Below, in pieces: positions 26,856 through 36,499 of a DNA stretch of 64,000 bases. The stretch's first letter is position 1. Each line of letters begins with the position of its first letter. The stretch comes from Paraprevotella clara YIT 11840. GTDB taxonomy: Bacteria; Bacteroidota; Bacteroidia; Bacteroidales; Bacteroidaceae. Both the position numbers and the translations under genes were made by a program. The notes beneath the pieces are model-generated. The model saw nothing but the letters and a program-made list of their open reading frames with translations. It ran no database searches and was not told where the DNA came from. Location of the stretch: assembly GCF_000233955.1 (NCBI RefSeq), contig NZ_JH376628.1, positions 22,080-86,079 on the forward strand, given 5' to 3'.

Positions 26856-28457
26856 ATGAAGACTATGGTAGAAAGACAAGAGATAATCCATTTATACCGC
26901 GTATGTGGTTATAGTAAACGTCGCATATCCCGTGAACTCCATTGTTCACGGCACACTGTCGACGATATATTGTTTGAGTATGAAGCTGCTCTAAATAAAG
27001 AAGATCCGGATGAGGCACTCAGCGATCTGTTAAGTAACCCTCCCCGCTATGATTCTTCCAAACGCCGTCCCCGGGTGCTGACTCCGCAGGTGAAGTCTGA
27101 GATTGACACCTGTCTGAAACGGAACGATACCAAGTTGGCTCTGGGTATGCGTAAGCAACGTATGCTCAAAAAAGACATTCACCTGTACCTTTTGGAGAAG
27201 GGGTATTCGGTGAGCTATCCCAGTGTATGTAATTATATACGTGGCAAGGAACAAGGGAAAGGAAAAAAGAGTCCGGAAGCCTTTATACGGTTGTTTTATA
27301 AGCCGGGGGAGGTGATCGAGTTCGACTGGGGAGAAGCAATACTGTTCATTGACGGGGTGAAGACCAAGTTTTATCTGGCCGTCTTCACCTTCGGACACAG
27401 CAACGGACGTTACGCCTACCTGTTCCGGCACCAGAACACGCTGGCTTTCATGGAATCACACCGTAACTTTTTCCGGGACATAAACGGTGTGCCTTCCCTG
27501 ATGGTGTACGACAACATGCGGGTGGCGGTCAAGTCCTTCGTCGGCGGAGAAAAGACACCTACGGATTCCCTGCTGCGGATGGCCGACTTCTACCGGTTCC
27601 GTTACCGCTTCTGCAACGTGCGCGCCGGCTGGGAGAAAGGACACGTGGAGCGGAGTGTGGAATTTGTTCGCCGCAAGGCTTTTTGCCATACGGACCGTTT
27701 CAAGGACGTTTTTTCGGCGCAGGAACATCTGAGTGCTGTCTGTAAGAGGATGAACGATTTGGATACCAGTCCGTCAACAATGGGAAAGAGCCTGCGGGTC
27801 GATGCGGATTTAGCATCCCTGCAGGGACTTCCCGGCCATCTGGGGTGCTTTGAGGTGGCTGAGTACACGGTAGACAAATGGGCTACCATCCACATGAAGC
27901 ATGTCCATTGTTCTGTTCCGGACACACTTGTCGGAGAAAAGGTGCGCGTCAAAATCTACAGTGAGAAAATCGTCATCCTTCACGGAAAGGAAAAGGTCGC
28001 CTCGCACCAGCGGAGTTACCGTGGCGGGGATTGGCGTATCCGTCTGGAACATTATTTGAACACATTGCTCCGCAAGCCGGGGGCGTTGACACATTCCGTG
28101 GCATGGCATACCGCACATGACGGGATAAGAAAACTGTATGAGAAACATTTCCAGGGAGAGAACAAGGCGTTTGTCATGCTACTGTTATATGCGAAGGAGA
28201 ACGGGTTCTCACAGGATGAAGTTGTCAGGGCAGCCTTGTCACTTCAGGCAAGGGGTGTCAGACGGATATCGGCCGAACAGGTCAAAGCCATGTTGCAATC
28301 GGGAGCGGACAAGACGGAGAATACGGAAAACACGGATCCGGATTCCCAGGAGCAGGATATTGAAAATGCGGCCTTGGGAACTCTTGACAGCCTGACTGCA
28401 CTTATGGGGAACATGGAAATAAACTTTTTACAAACCAATAAACAAATGAAACAATGA
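26856..28457 (+). CDS. istA: IS21 transposase IstA
   Basis: 533 residues from ATG 26856 (an upstream start at 26829 is possible). N-terminal HTH ([20 protein letters not shown]), then the RNase H-like DDE core: VIEFDWGEA (first Asp), [11 protein letters not shown] (second Asp), [12 protein letters not shown] (Glu). C-terminal beta-barrel region and low-complexity Asp/Glu/Asn tail. Catalyses strand transfer with IstB as helper. Looks intact. Confidence 0.92.
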   Translation: MKTMVERQEIIHLYRVCGYSKRRISRELHCSRHTVDDILFEYEAALNKEDPDEALSDLLSNPPRYDSSKRRPRVLTPQVKSEIDTCLKRNDTKLALGMRKQRMLKKDIHLYLLEKGYSVSYPSVCNYIRGKEQGKGKKSPEAFIRLFYKPGEVIEFDWGEAILFIDGVKTKFYLAVFTFGHSNGRYAYLFRHQNTLAFMESHRNFFRDINGVPSLMVYDNMRVAVKSFVGGEKTPTDSLLRMADFYRFRYRFCNVRAGWEKGHVERSVEFVRRKAFCHTDRFKDVFSAQEHLSAVCKRMNDLDTSPSTMGKSLRVDADLASLQGLPGHLGCFEVAEYTVDKWATIHMKHVHCSVPDTLVGEKVRVKIYSEKIVILHGKEKVASHQRSYRGGDWRIRLEHYLNTLLRKPGALTHSVAWHTAHDGIRKLYEKHFQGENKAFVMLLLYAKENGFSQDEVVRAALSLQARGVRRISAEQVKAMLQSGADKTENTENTDPDSQEQDIENAALGTLDSLTALMGNMEINFLQTNKQMKQ

Positions 28458-29206
28458 AATCGGAAAAGGAGATCGTTTTGGCTTATGTGGAAGAACTCAA
28501 ACTGATGGGAATCAAGGATGAACTGGAAGATGTATGTGCGTTAGCCCTGCAAGAAGGATGGAGCCACATGCGCCTGATTGCGGAACTGTTACGCAAAGAA
28601 ACACAGCGCAGGGCGGAACTGCGCGTCAGGACACGCATGAAGGCCGCCAGGTTCCCGCAGATGAAGTACCTCCATGAACTGGACACGGAGGAACTCCCGG
28701 ACGATGCCAGGAAAGCGTTGCCGGAACTGGAAACACTTGACTTTGTCAGAGAGGGAAGGAATGTTGTACTGTATGGCAATCCGGGAACCGGAAAGACACA
28801 TATTGCCACGGCGCTGGGTATCAAGGCTTGCCAATGTAATCATACGGTACTGTTTACATCTGTTCCCAAACTCCTTGTACAAATCAGGGAAGCAAGGTCT
28901 GCCAAAACACTTGGAATACTACAGAACAAGTTTGAGAAATACGACCTGGTTATCTGTGACGAGTTCGGATATGTCAGTTGTGACAAGGAAGGTGGAGAAA
29001 TGCTGTTCAATCATCTCTCGCTCAGGTCTGGAAAGAAAGCGACAATCATTACGACCAATCTGGCGTTCAACAGATGGAATGAAATTATCAAAGACAAAGT
29101 GCTGGTCGCAGCGATGGTAGACAGGTTGACACATAAGGCCTTTCTGCTGAATATGAGCGGACAATCATATAGGCTTAAAGAAACACAAAAAACAATGAGA
29201 GGGTAA
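28454..29206 (+). CDS. istB: IS21 helper ATPase IstB
   Basis: 250 residues, AAA+ ATPase related to DnaC: Walker [13 protein letters not shown] at about 106-117, Walker [10 protein letters not shown] at about 166-174, sensor [10 protein letters not shown]. Start overlaps the istA stop (ATGA at 28454-28457). Works with IstA in target choice. Intact. Confidence 0.92.
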   Translation: MKSEKEIVLAYVEELKLMGIKDELEDVCALALQEGWSHMRLIAELLRKETQRRAELRVRTRMKAARFPQMKYLHELDTEELPDDARKALPELETLDFVREGRNVVLYGNPGTGKTHIATALGIKACQCNHTVLFTSVPKLLVQIREARSAKTLGILQNKFEKYDLVICDEFGYVSCDKEGGEMLFNHLSLRSGKKATIITTNLAFNRWNEIIKDKVLVAAMVDRLTHKAFLLNMSGQSYRLKETQKTMRG

Positions 29207-29297
29207 AAAGAGTTAATACAATAATGTACTTTTGCAAAAAATAAGGGTGGCGCTGGTTTCAAGTAAAAGATGGAGCAGTTTTCAATTAGCATCTACA

Positions 29298-31499
29298 CCC
29301 GAGGGGTATGAACTCAAACCTTACTATAACCAAAGTGCTTTTGTGGGCGACAGCATACACAGTGTATTAAAGACCATCTACGAAGGATTGTTTCTAGCCA
29401 TCATCGTAATGATACTCTTCCTTCGTTCGTGGAGGTCGAGCCTGGCGGTCATGCTGACAATTCCCGTCACCGTGGCTTTCAGTATCCTGCTTTGCTATCT
29501 GGCCGGCATCACCGTCAACGTCATGTCGCTCGGTGCGATGGCGGCCTCAATAGGTCTCATCATCGACGATGCCATTGTCATCATCGAACAGATATATCGG
29601 GAACATGAAGAACGTCCCGGCGAAGACCGTTTCACCGTCGTACGCCACGCCATCCACAACCTTTTCCCAGCCATGGTGGCCTCTTCCCTATCGACGATTG
29701 TCATCCATTTTCCCTTCCGCCTGATGAGCGGACTGGCCGGCAGCTTCTTCAAGGAATTGTCCGACACGATGCAACTTACACTCGTGGCTTCATTCCTCGT
29801 GACATGGCTGCTCCTGCCTGTGCTCCACCTCGCCATCGGATACAAGCAACCGTTGCGCCCGAAAAACCTGGACGTGAAGTCTCTCGAAGAGGACTCCGTT
29901 CGTAAAGTACGTTTCCTGACCATAGTTTACCGCAAACCACTGATTGCCGCCGGATTCGTCCTGCTTTTAAGCCTGGGAGGCTGGTTTGCGTATTCTCGGC
30001 TTACCTCCGGTTTCTTGCCCGACCTGGACGAGGGTACGATCGTGCTCGACTATCACTCGCCGACCGGAACGGACATTGAAGAAACCGACCGGCTTTGCCG
30101 CCAGATGGAACGCATTATCATGGCACACCCAAACGTGCAGACCTATTCGCGCCGCACGGCCCTCGGCATGTCGTTCAAGACGCGTCCCTCGAATTTCGGG
30201 GACTATCTGATTCAACTGAAGACCAACCGCAAGGCCAGTACTCCTGAAGTCATCAGCGACCTGCGGCGGCAGATTTCCCAATCCGTGCCGTTGATGACCA
30301 TCGGTTTCGGACAACGTATCTCCGACCTGCTTGGCGATTTGATGAGTACCGCGCAACCCATCGAGGTGAAGATTTTCGGGAATGATTACGAGACGCTGCA
30401 AAGCATGGCGGCAAAAGCCGAGCATATCATGAAAACCGTACCGGGAATCGTGGATATAGACAACGGGCTGGTTCCGGCCGGCGCTTCGTTGCTCTTCAGT
30501 CCGCGGCAAGACCGGCTTTCGCAATTCGGCATCACCCCGACCGACTTTCAGGAACAGCTTACGGCCCATACGGGCGGGATTCCCCTTTGCCAACCGGCCA
30601 ACATGATAGAACCGAACCCGGCCCAGGCCGCCATGACAGGCGGACTGCAAATAGGCTCTGTGCAGGACGGCGAACAAATACGCCGCATCCTGCTCCGCTT
30701 TACGGATTTCAAAGACAACTCCCCCGAACGGTTGGAACAGCAACCCATTTTCCTGCCCGACGGCAGCACCCGTCCGCTCGGCTTCTTCTGCGACGTACGT
30801 GTCATCCCGGGCGAAATAGAACAACGGCGAGAAGACTTGAAGAGCGACATAACGCTGACGGCACGGTTGGAAAACCGTGATTTGGGCAGTGCCGTAGCCG
30901 ACCTGCAATCCACACTCGGCAGCCAACTCCATTTACCGTCGGGCTACAGCATTTCTTACGGTGGAGCCTATTCCGAACAACAGCAGTCATTCCACGAGCT
31001 CCTGATGATACTCTCGCTTGCCGTATTATTAGTGTTTGCCGTCCTGATGTTCCTTTTCCGCGAATGGCGTATCTCGCTTGCCATACTGTTCATCTCCGTG
31101 CTCGGCACCTGCGGTTGCCTGTTGGCATTATGGTTGACGGACATCCCGCTCAACGTCAGCAGTTACACGGGCATCATCATGGTGGTGGGCATCATAGCCG
31201 AAAATGCCATTTTCACCGTATGGCAATACAAAATGAACCGGCACACAGGCGGGACAGTCTCAGAAGCCGTGGATTATGCCATAGCCCTACGCATCCGCCC
31301 CAAACTGATGACAGCCATCGGTGCCGTGCTCGCCCTGATGCCTTTGGCTTTGGGCTTCGGGCTGGGCGCACAGATGCAACAGCCGCTGGCAGTAGCGGTC
31401 ATTGGCGGGTTCGTTGTCGGATTACCCTTACTTCTGTTGGTACTGCCCGGTATGATGTTGTTAATTTATAAAAAGAAGGAACAATACGCTGACAAATAA
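29298..31499 (+). pseudogene. RND efflux permease, N-terminal quarter lost to IS21
   Basis: Homology to HAE1/CusA-type RND permeases begins directly at the IS tip with PEGYELKPYYNQSAF, which in full-length proteins is about residue 290. What follows is complete: membrane helices after IHSVLKTIYEGL, the IGLIIDDAIVIIEQ motif, the second periplasmic domain, and the last helices ending KKKEQYADK at 31497. The first membrane helix and the first periplasmic half are gone, so pumping is unlikely. An open frame extends into the IS (to 29232). The two-component genes downstream probably once controlled it. Confidence 0.85.
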
Positions 31500-31526
31500 C
31501 TAATTTTGCAACAAATAAGACATCTA

Positions 31527-32204
31527 ATGAAAATCCTGATTATAGAAGACGAACGAAAGCTTTCGGACAGCATCGTGGCCTACCTCAGCGGTGAGAAATA
31601 TTTGTGCGAACAGGCCTTCACGTATACCGATGCCCGAATGAAAGTAAACCTGTATGAGTATGACTGTATCTTGCTCGACCTTATGCTGCCGGGCGGAAAC
31701 GGACTCGACCTCTTGCACGAAATCCGGAAACAACGCAATCCGGTGGGCGTAATCATCGTATCGGCAAAAGATTCGCTCGACGACAAGGTGAAAGGTCTGG
31801 AAATAGGCGCAGACGACTATCTGGCCAAACCTTTCCATTTGCCGGAATTGAGTATGCGCATCTATGCCATTATCCGCCGCAAAACGTTCTCGGCCAATAA
31901 CATATTGGAGAGCAACGGTGTCTGCATCAACTTATTGAACAAGTCGGCCGCCGTGGGCGACACTCCGGTGGAACTTACCAAATCGGAATATGAACTGCTG
32001 CTGTTTCTCATCGGCAACAAAAACCGAGTCATATCGAAGAGCGCCATGGCCGAACATCTCAGCGGCGATATGGCCGACATGATGGATAACCACGACTTCG
32101 TCTATACACACATCAAAAACCTGAAGGCCAAACTTGCATCCGCCGGTTGCAAGGACTGCATCAAAAATGTGTATGGGACGGGATATAAATGGGCTGAGCC
32201 ATGA
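31527..32204 (+). CDS. OmpR-family response regulator
   Basis: 225 residues from ATG 31527. Receiver domain with IIEDE (acid pocket), CILLDLMLPGG (phosphorylated Asp at about 50), VSAKDS and ADDYLAKPF (Lys); then winged helix with VELTKSEYELLLFLIGN and VYTHIKNLKAKL. Closely follows the RND remnant and overlaps the kinase gene by ATGA. Probable regulator of the pump genes. Confidence 0.9.
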   Translation: MKILIIEDERKLSDSIVAYLSGEKYLCEQAFTYTDARMKVNLYEYDCILLDLMLPGGNGLDLLHEIRKQRNPVGVIIVSAKDSLDDKVKGLEIGADDYLAKPFHLPELSMRIYAIIRRKTFSANNILESNGVCINLLNKSAAVGDTPVELTKSEYELLLFLIGNKNRVISKSAMAEHLSGDMADMMDNHDFVYTHIKNLKAKLASAGCKDCIKNVYGTGYKWAEP

Positions 32205-33262
32205 AAGAAAGAAGCTTGATGTACAAGTCGCTTGCACAATTCATCATTTGTGTGGTGATATTGCTTTTACTGGCCACCCCTCTGTTTTACGGGTTGACCA
32301 AAAGTTTTTATGCCGAAGACATGATCGACATCATCGAAGCCGTACAGGTAGGGAAGCCTATACCGAGCCTCGACCTCGAAGAAGACATCCTGCACGGCAT
32401 CATGATACAGTTTGCCCTCATCACCATCGTATTGGGCACGGCCATCGTATTGATGCTGCGCTTCATTTCCGGTCGCCTGTGGCAACCGTTCGACAAGACA
32501 CTGGAAGCAATAGAGCACTTCAAACTGGAAAACGGGACGTACCCTGCCCTACCGAAAAGCAACGTAAAAGAATTCAACAGGCTCAACAAGACCTTGGAAA
32601 GGCTGATGACAGACAGTATCCACAGCTACCGGTTGCAAAAGGAATTCACCGAAAACGCCTCGCATGAATTGCAAACCCCGTTGGCCGTATTCCAAAGCAA
32701 GCTCGACCTGCTGCTCCAACAACCGGAAATCACCGAACGCCAAGCCACTATCATACAGGATTTATACCAAATGAATATCCGACTGTCGCGCCTGAACCGC
32801 AACTTGCTATTGTTGGCCAAGATGAAGAACAACCAGTTCGACCGGACGGAATCCATAGATGTCGTAACGGTGATAAAAGAACTTTTGCCTTATCTCGAAT
32901 GCCTATCCGAAGGGCTGGTCCTGAACAAGGACTTTCCGGCAAGCTCCCTGTCGGTAAAAGCCAACCGCACCCTATTGGAGAGCATGATAAACAACCTCAT
33001 AGTGAATGCCGTACGCCACAATAGGCCTGAAGGGGAAATAAGCATAGTCCTGTCCGGCAAACAATTGGTCGTGATGAACACATCCGACGAAACCGCCTTG
33101 GACGAGAAACTGATTTTCAGCCGCTTCTACCGTCCGTCGGAAAGGGTAAAAGGCAACGGCCTCGGACTGTCCATCGTCAAAGCCGTATGCGATTACCACG
33201 GTTGGAATATTTCATATGCCTATTCCGAAGGAAAACATAGATTTGCAGTTAGGTTCCCGTAA
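32201..33262 (+). CDS. Sensor histidine kinase
   Basis: 353 residues. Membrane helices at about 12-32 and 68-88 with a short periplasmic loop; HisKA box ENASHELQTPLAV (phospho-His at about 154); HATPase parts NNLIVNAVRHN (N box) and GNGLGLSIVKAV (G box), ending shortly after. Partner of the preceding regulator, with four-base overlap. The small periplasmic loop suggests sensing of membrane state or ions. Confidence 0.9.
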   Translation: MKERSLMYKSLAQFIICVVILLLLATPLFYGLTKSFYAEDMIDIIEAVQVGKPIPSLDLEEDILHGIMIQFALITIVLGTAIVLMLRFISGRLWQPFDKTLEAIEHFKLENGTYPALPKSNVKEFNRLNKTLERLMTDSIHSYRLQKEFTENASHELQTPLAVFQSKLDLLLQQPEITERQATIIQDLYQMNIRLSRLNRNLLLLAKMKNNQFDRTESIDVVTVIKELLPYLECLSEGLVLNKDFPASSLSVKANRTLLESMINNLIVNAVRHNRPEGEISIVLSGKQLVVMNTSDETALDEKLIFSRFYRPSERVKGNGLGLSIVKAVCDYHGWNISYAYSEGKHRFAVRFP

Positions 33263-33291
33263 ATCTTCAAAATTTCGACAAAGTCATCCGA

Positions 33292-33299
33292 TATCTTTG
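33292..33299 (+). promoter_or_regulatory. -7 box of the PAP2 gene
   Basis: TATCTTTG at 33292-33299, 28 bases before the ATG at 33328. No clear -33 TTTG at the right distance. Confidence 0.5.
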
Positions 33300-33327
33300 C
33301 AGTCCTAATCCAGAAGATCATGACAGC

Positions 33328-34587
33328 ATGAAAAGAATCGCATTATGTATTGTCGGCATCTGCCACCTCACGTTTTCATCGGCCCAAAACCCGTCAGACA
33401 GTATAAAGGTGGGAAAAGAAGGCGGTTTGCCTGTTCCTATGGCAAAAAACTTTGGTCAAAGACTTGACAAGTTCTCCTCTTCCCGCCTATACCAGATGAC
33501 GTATATCGGAGTACCGTTAATTGTCGGCGGTTTGATTGTAAAGGGAGAAGACGACCATTTCCGGAACCTGCGCAACGAATACTTGCCCCGATTCAACCGA
33601 CATTTGGATGACTATATGCAGTATGCTCCGGCAGTAGCCATGCTCGGCCTGAAAGCTTCAGGCGTACAAAGTCGCAGTTCATGGGGCAGGTTACTTGTTT
33701 CCGACGCCTTTTCCACACTACTGATGGGAGCTACGGTAAACACCTTGAAACAGACCACAAACATAGAGCGTCCGGATGGTTCGAACCGGCATTCGTTTCC
33801 TTCCGGACATACCGCCACGGCATTTATGACTGCCACCATGCTCAATAAAGAATACGGACATAAAAGCCCGTGGATCGGCATCGGAGCATACAGCGTGGCC
33901 ACCGCGACGGGACTCATGCGAATGGCCAACAACAAGCATTGGCTGAGTGATGTCTTGACCGGCGCAGGCATCGGCATACTCTCCACCGAACTGGGTTATT
34001 ATCTGGCAGACTTGATTTTCAAGGAAAGGGGAATCAACCGTTTGGCCAACGAAGAAGTTTTCAGCCGGATGGACAAACCTTCATTCCTGAGCCTGTACTT
34101 CGGATTAAACATCCCACTGAGCGGTTACGACATCGACGAACAAACGGAGTTCAGTACGTCATCCGGTAGTACGGCCGGCGTGGAAGGAGCCTATTTCTTC
34201 AATCCGTACATAGGTGCCGGTGGACGGTTTACCGTGTCCAACACGTCGATAATAGTCAACACCGACCGGGCTGAGAATAATACGTTCGACGTAATTTCTT
34301 TCTACGGAGGAAGTTATTTTTCCTATCCCTTTTCTTCACGATGGATGATTGGCAGCAAACTTTTGGGAGGTTATGTGCATTATCCGTTATTGCAACTGGC
34401 CGACCGTCTGGTCACCGCAAGAAACGGTTTCAGTTTCGGAAGCGGGGTTTCGCTGACGTTCAAGGCCAAAGCACATTATGGAATCCGCTTTTTCCTCGAC
34501 TATGATTTACTTCCGTCGCATAGTAAAAACAGCGGGGAATACATGAACATGCTCACACTGGGTTCGTCGTTCATGATTGCGCTATAA
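33328..34587 (+). CDS. PAP2-type phosphatase with C-terminal barrel-like domain
   Basis: 419 residues with a signal peptide (cleavage near FSSAQ). PAP2 motifs: KQTTNIERP (motif 1), SFPSGHTATAF (motif 2), and RMANNKHWLSDVLTG (R-x5-H-x3-D, motif 3), all present. After about residue 245 the sequence turns to alternating beta-strand pattern (SLYFGLNIPLSG, GVEGAYFFNPYIGAGGRF ...) and ends in a hydrophobic SSFMIAL, like an outer-membrane barrel. So a lipid phosphatase joined to a membrane-anchoring beta domain. Could act on lipid A or other envelope lipids; not proven. Confidence 0.8.
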   Translation: MKRIALCIVGICHLTFSSAQNPSDSIKVGKEGGLPVPMAKNFGQRLDKFSSSRLYQMTYIGVPLIVGGLIVKGEDDHFRNLRNEYLPRFNRHLDDYMQYAPAVAMLGLKASGVQSRSSWGRLLVSDAFSTLLMGATVNTLKQTTNIERPDGSNRHSFPSGHTATAFMTATMLNKEYGHKSPWIGIGAYSVATATGLMRMANNKHWLSDVLTGAGIGILSTELGYYLADLIFKERGINRLANEEVFSRMDKPSFLSLYFGLNIPLSGYDIDEQTEFSTSSGSTAGVEGAYFFNPYIGAGGRFTVSNTSIIVNTDRAENNTFDVISFYGGSYFSYPFSSRWMIGSKLLGGYVHYPLLQLADRLVTARNGFSFGSGVSLTFKAKAHYGIRFFLDYDLLPSHSKNSGEYMNMLTLGSSFMIAL

Positions 34588-34643
34588 GAAAGTATTTTTG
34601 AAAATTTGAGCCTTACAACAAACACCATCCCCGTACAATGCAC

Positions 34644-34651
34644 TATATTTG
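34644..34651 (+). promoter_or_regulatory. -7 box of the AraC gene
   Basis: TATATTTG at 34644-34651, 21 bases before the chosen ATG at 34673; this argues against the earlier ATG at 34649. Confidence 0.5.
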
Positions 34652-34672
34652 CACCAACAAAAGGCTGACGAT

Positions 34673-35488
34673 ATGGAACATTTGGAAGTTTTTGACTGTT
34701 CGAACATACTTATCGCATGTTACTTCAACGACGACCGGGGATGCGCCCACGAGAACAGGGAACACACGCTCATTTATCTATGTTCCGGCGAACTGGAAAT
34801 AGAGGAACGGGGGAAGAAAACCGTCTTGCATCCAGGTGAATGTGCTTTCATGCGGCGCGACAACCGGATGTGGCTGCACAAGAAGGTGGAAAACGGAAAA
34901 CCGTACCGCTCCATCGTGTTGAAATTCTCCCGGCCTTTCCTAAGGGATTTCTACCGGTCGCTCGACAACCGGCTCATACCGGGAAATGCCAAGCGCGACA
35001 AGACAAGCCTTCGCGTCCTCCCCTCCGACCGCCCGGACATCCGTTCACTGTTCGAATCGGTCATTCCTTATTTCGAAGCCGGAGAGAAACCCTCCGAAGA
35101 CATGCTGAAACTGAAAATGACCGAGGGGGTATACGTATTGCTCCGCACCGACCGGAACCTTTATGCGTCCCTGTTCGACTTCGTGGAACCGTGGAAGATA
35201 GACATCCTCGATTACCTGAACGAAAACTACATGCTCGACCTCTCCATGAACGAAATCGCAAGCTACACGGGGCGCAGCCTGGCCACTTTCAAACGGGACT
35301 TTGCCAAGGTCAGCGACCTGACTCCGCAAAAGTGGATTATCAAACGCCGTCTGGAAGCCGCCCGCGACTTGATACTATCCGGAAAGAAAAAAGTGACGGA
35401 AGCTTGTTTCGATGTGGGATTCAAAAACCTGTCGCACTTCTCTAAAATATATAAGGAAGCATACGGCGTAGCCCCATCGTGGAGATGA
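34673..35488 (+). CDS. AraC-family regulator
   Basis: 271 residues. N-terminal sensor with YLCSGELEIEERGKKTVLHPGE (cupin-like), C-terminal HTH pair (MNEIASYTGRSLATFKRDF, TEACFDVGFKNLSHFSKIYKEAYG). Lies 33 bases upstream of the CMD-cupin gene in the same direction, and is its likely regulator. Confidence 0.85.
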   Translation: MEHLEVFDCSNILIACYFNDDRGCAHENREHTLIYLCSGELEIEERGKKTVLHPGECAFMRRDNRMWLHKKVENGKPYRSIVLKFSRPFLRDFYRSLDNRLIPGNAKRDKTSLRVLPSDRPDIRSLFESVIPYFEAGEKPSEDMLKLKMTEGVYVLLRTDRNLYASLFDFVEPWKIDILDYLNENYMLDLSMNEIASYTGRSLATFKRDFAKVSDLTPQKWIIKRRLEAARDLILSGKKKVTEACFDVGFKNLSHFSKIYKEAYGVAPSWR

Positions 35489-35521
35489 ACGTAAAATGTC
35501 GAATCCAAAAAACATATCATC

Positions 35522-36352
35522 ATGAGAACCCAAAAAACTTTATTCATCCTATCACTGACTTTAATTTTTCCCATCATGGCAAAATCACAAGTAAAAATCC
35601 AACAGACCGCCGGACGCGACGCGCTCGGAGAGTTCGCACCCGAGTTCGCACACCTGAACGACGACATACTCTTCGGGGAAGTATGGAGCCGCAACGACTT
35701 GCTTTCGCTCCGCGACCGTTCCATCGTCACGGTGGTGTCCCTCATGTCTCAGGGGCTGACCGATTCCTCTTTCAAGTACCATCTCGAATCGGCCAAAAAG
35801 AACGGGGTGACCCGGACAGAGATGGCCGAAATCCTCACCCATGCCGCATTCTACGCCGGATGGCCCAAGGCATGGGCCGCGTTCCGCATGGCAAAAGAGG
35901 TATGGGACGGGAATGCCGAAAGCGTGGCCGCAGGTTCGGTCGAAGCCTATGCACAAACCATCTTCTTCCCGGTGGGACAACCCAACGACGCATACGCCCG
36001 GTATTTCACGGGCCAAAGCTATCTTACCTCTATCGTGAAGGACGGTGTTCCCGTGGTCAATGTGACCTTCGAACCGGGCTGCCGCAACAACTGGCACATA
36101 CATAAGGCCTCCAAAGGCGGCGGACAAACCCTCATCTGTGTGGGAGGACGCGGTTATTATCAGGAATGGGGCAAGGCCCCGGTGGAACTCCTGCCCGGCG
36201 ATGCCGTCCACATCCCTGCCGGCGTAAAACATTGGCACGGAGCTGCGCCCGACAGTTGGTTCTCCCATCTTGCCATCGAAGTTCCCGGCGAGGATAGCAG
36301 CAACGAATGGTTGGAACCCGTGGACGAAAAAGAATATGCCAAACTGAAATAG
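35522..36352 (+). CDS. Secreted carboxymuconolactone decarboxylase-cupin fusion
   Basis: 276 residues with a signal peptide (ending about IMAKSQ). CMD domain at about 40-130 (RDRSIVTVVSLMSQGL, EMAEILTHAAFYAGWPKAW), lacking the C-x2-C of AhpD, then a cupin at about 165-255 (NNWHIHKA, GDAVHIPAGVKHWHGA). Relatives are annotated as quinone- or peroxide-linked; the substrate is unknown. Signal peptide implies periplasmic action. Confidence 0.8.
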   Translation: MRTQKTLFILSLTLIFPIMAKSQVKIQQTAGRDALGEFAPEFAHLNDDILFGEVWSRNDLLSLRDRSIVTVVSLMSQGLTDSSFKYHLESAKKNGVTRTEMAEILTHAAFYAGWPKAWAAFRMAKEVWDGNAESVAAGSVEAYAQTIFFPVGQPNDAYARYFTGQSYLTSIVKDGVPVVNVTFEPGCRNNWHIHKASKGGGQTLICVGGRGYYQEWGKAPVELLPGDAVHIPAGVKHWHGAAPDSWFSHLAIEVPGEDSSNEWLEPVDEKEYAKLK

Positions 36353-36389
36353 ATCTTACAAAAAGGCATCTTGGTTGGGCATACGATTT

Positions 36390-36433
36390 TGCTCCGGTTG
36401 GCACAAAAAAGTTGTTTTGTGCCCGCCGGAGCA
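36390..36433. terminator. Bidirectional terminator
   Basis: 19-base arms (36390-36408 and 36415-36433, two mismatches), 6-base loop, with A and T runs at the stem base. Between the convergent CMD-cupin and symporter genes. Confidence 0.85.
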
Positions 36434-36499
36434 TTATTTTCAGGACAAATTCTCACCGACATGCGAACATCGATGAAACAGAATGCAGAGAAAATTTTA

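Larger units (their letters stand above)
26756..29297 (+). mobile_element. IS21-family insertion sequence
   Basis: 2,542 bases. Left end TGTATATACTAATTGAAAAG; the right end read in reverse is TGTAGATGCTAATTGAAAAC, so the tips are imperfect inverted repeats starting TGTA, typical of IS21. It contains istA and istB, overlapping by ATGA. Flanks: GCGGTAT on the left, CCCGAGG on the right; no target duplication is visible. The right tip abuts an RND gene in mid-domain. This implies a deletion or rearrangement next to the element after insertion. Confidence 0.85.

Noticed and set aside
29967..30932. Long minus-strand frame opposite the RND gene, and similar ones opposite 38.4-39.3 kb and 50.3-51.4 kb
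   Set aside because: Shadows of RND, PurF-like and gmd coding strands; no recognisable motifs.
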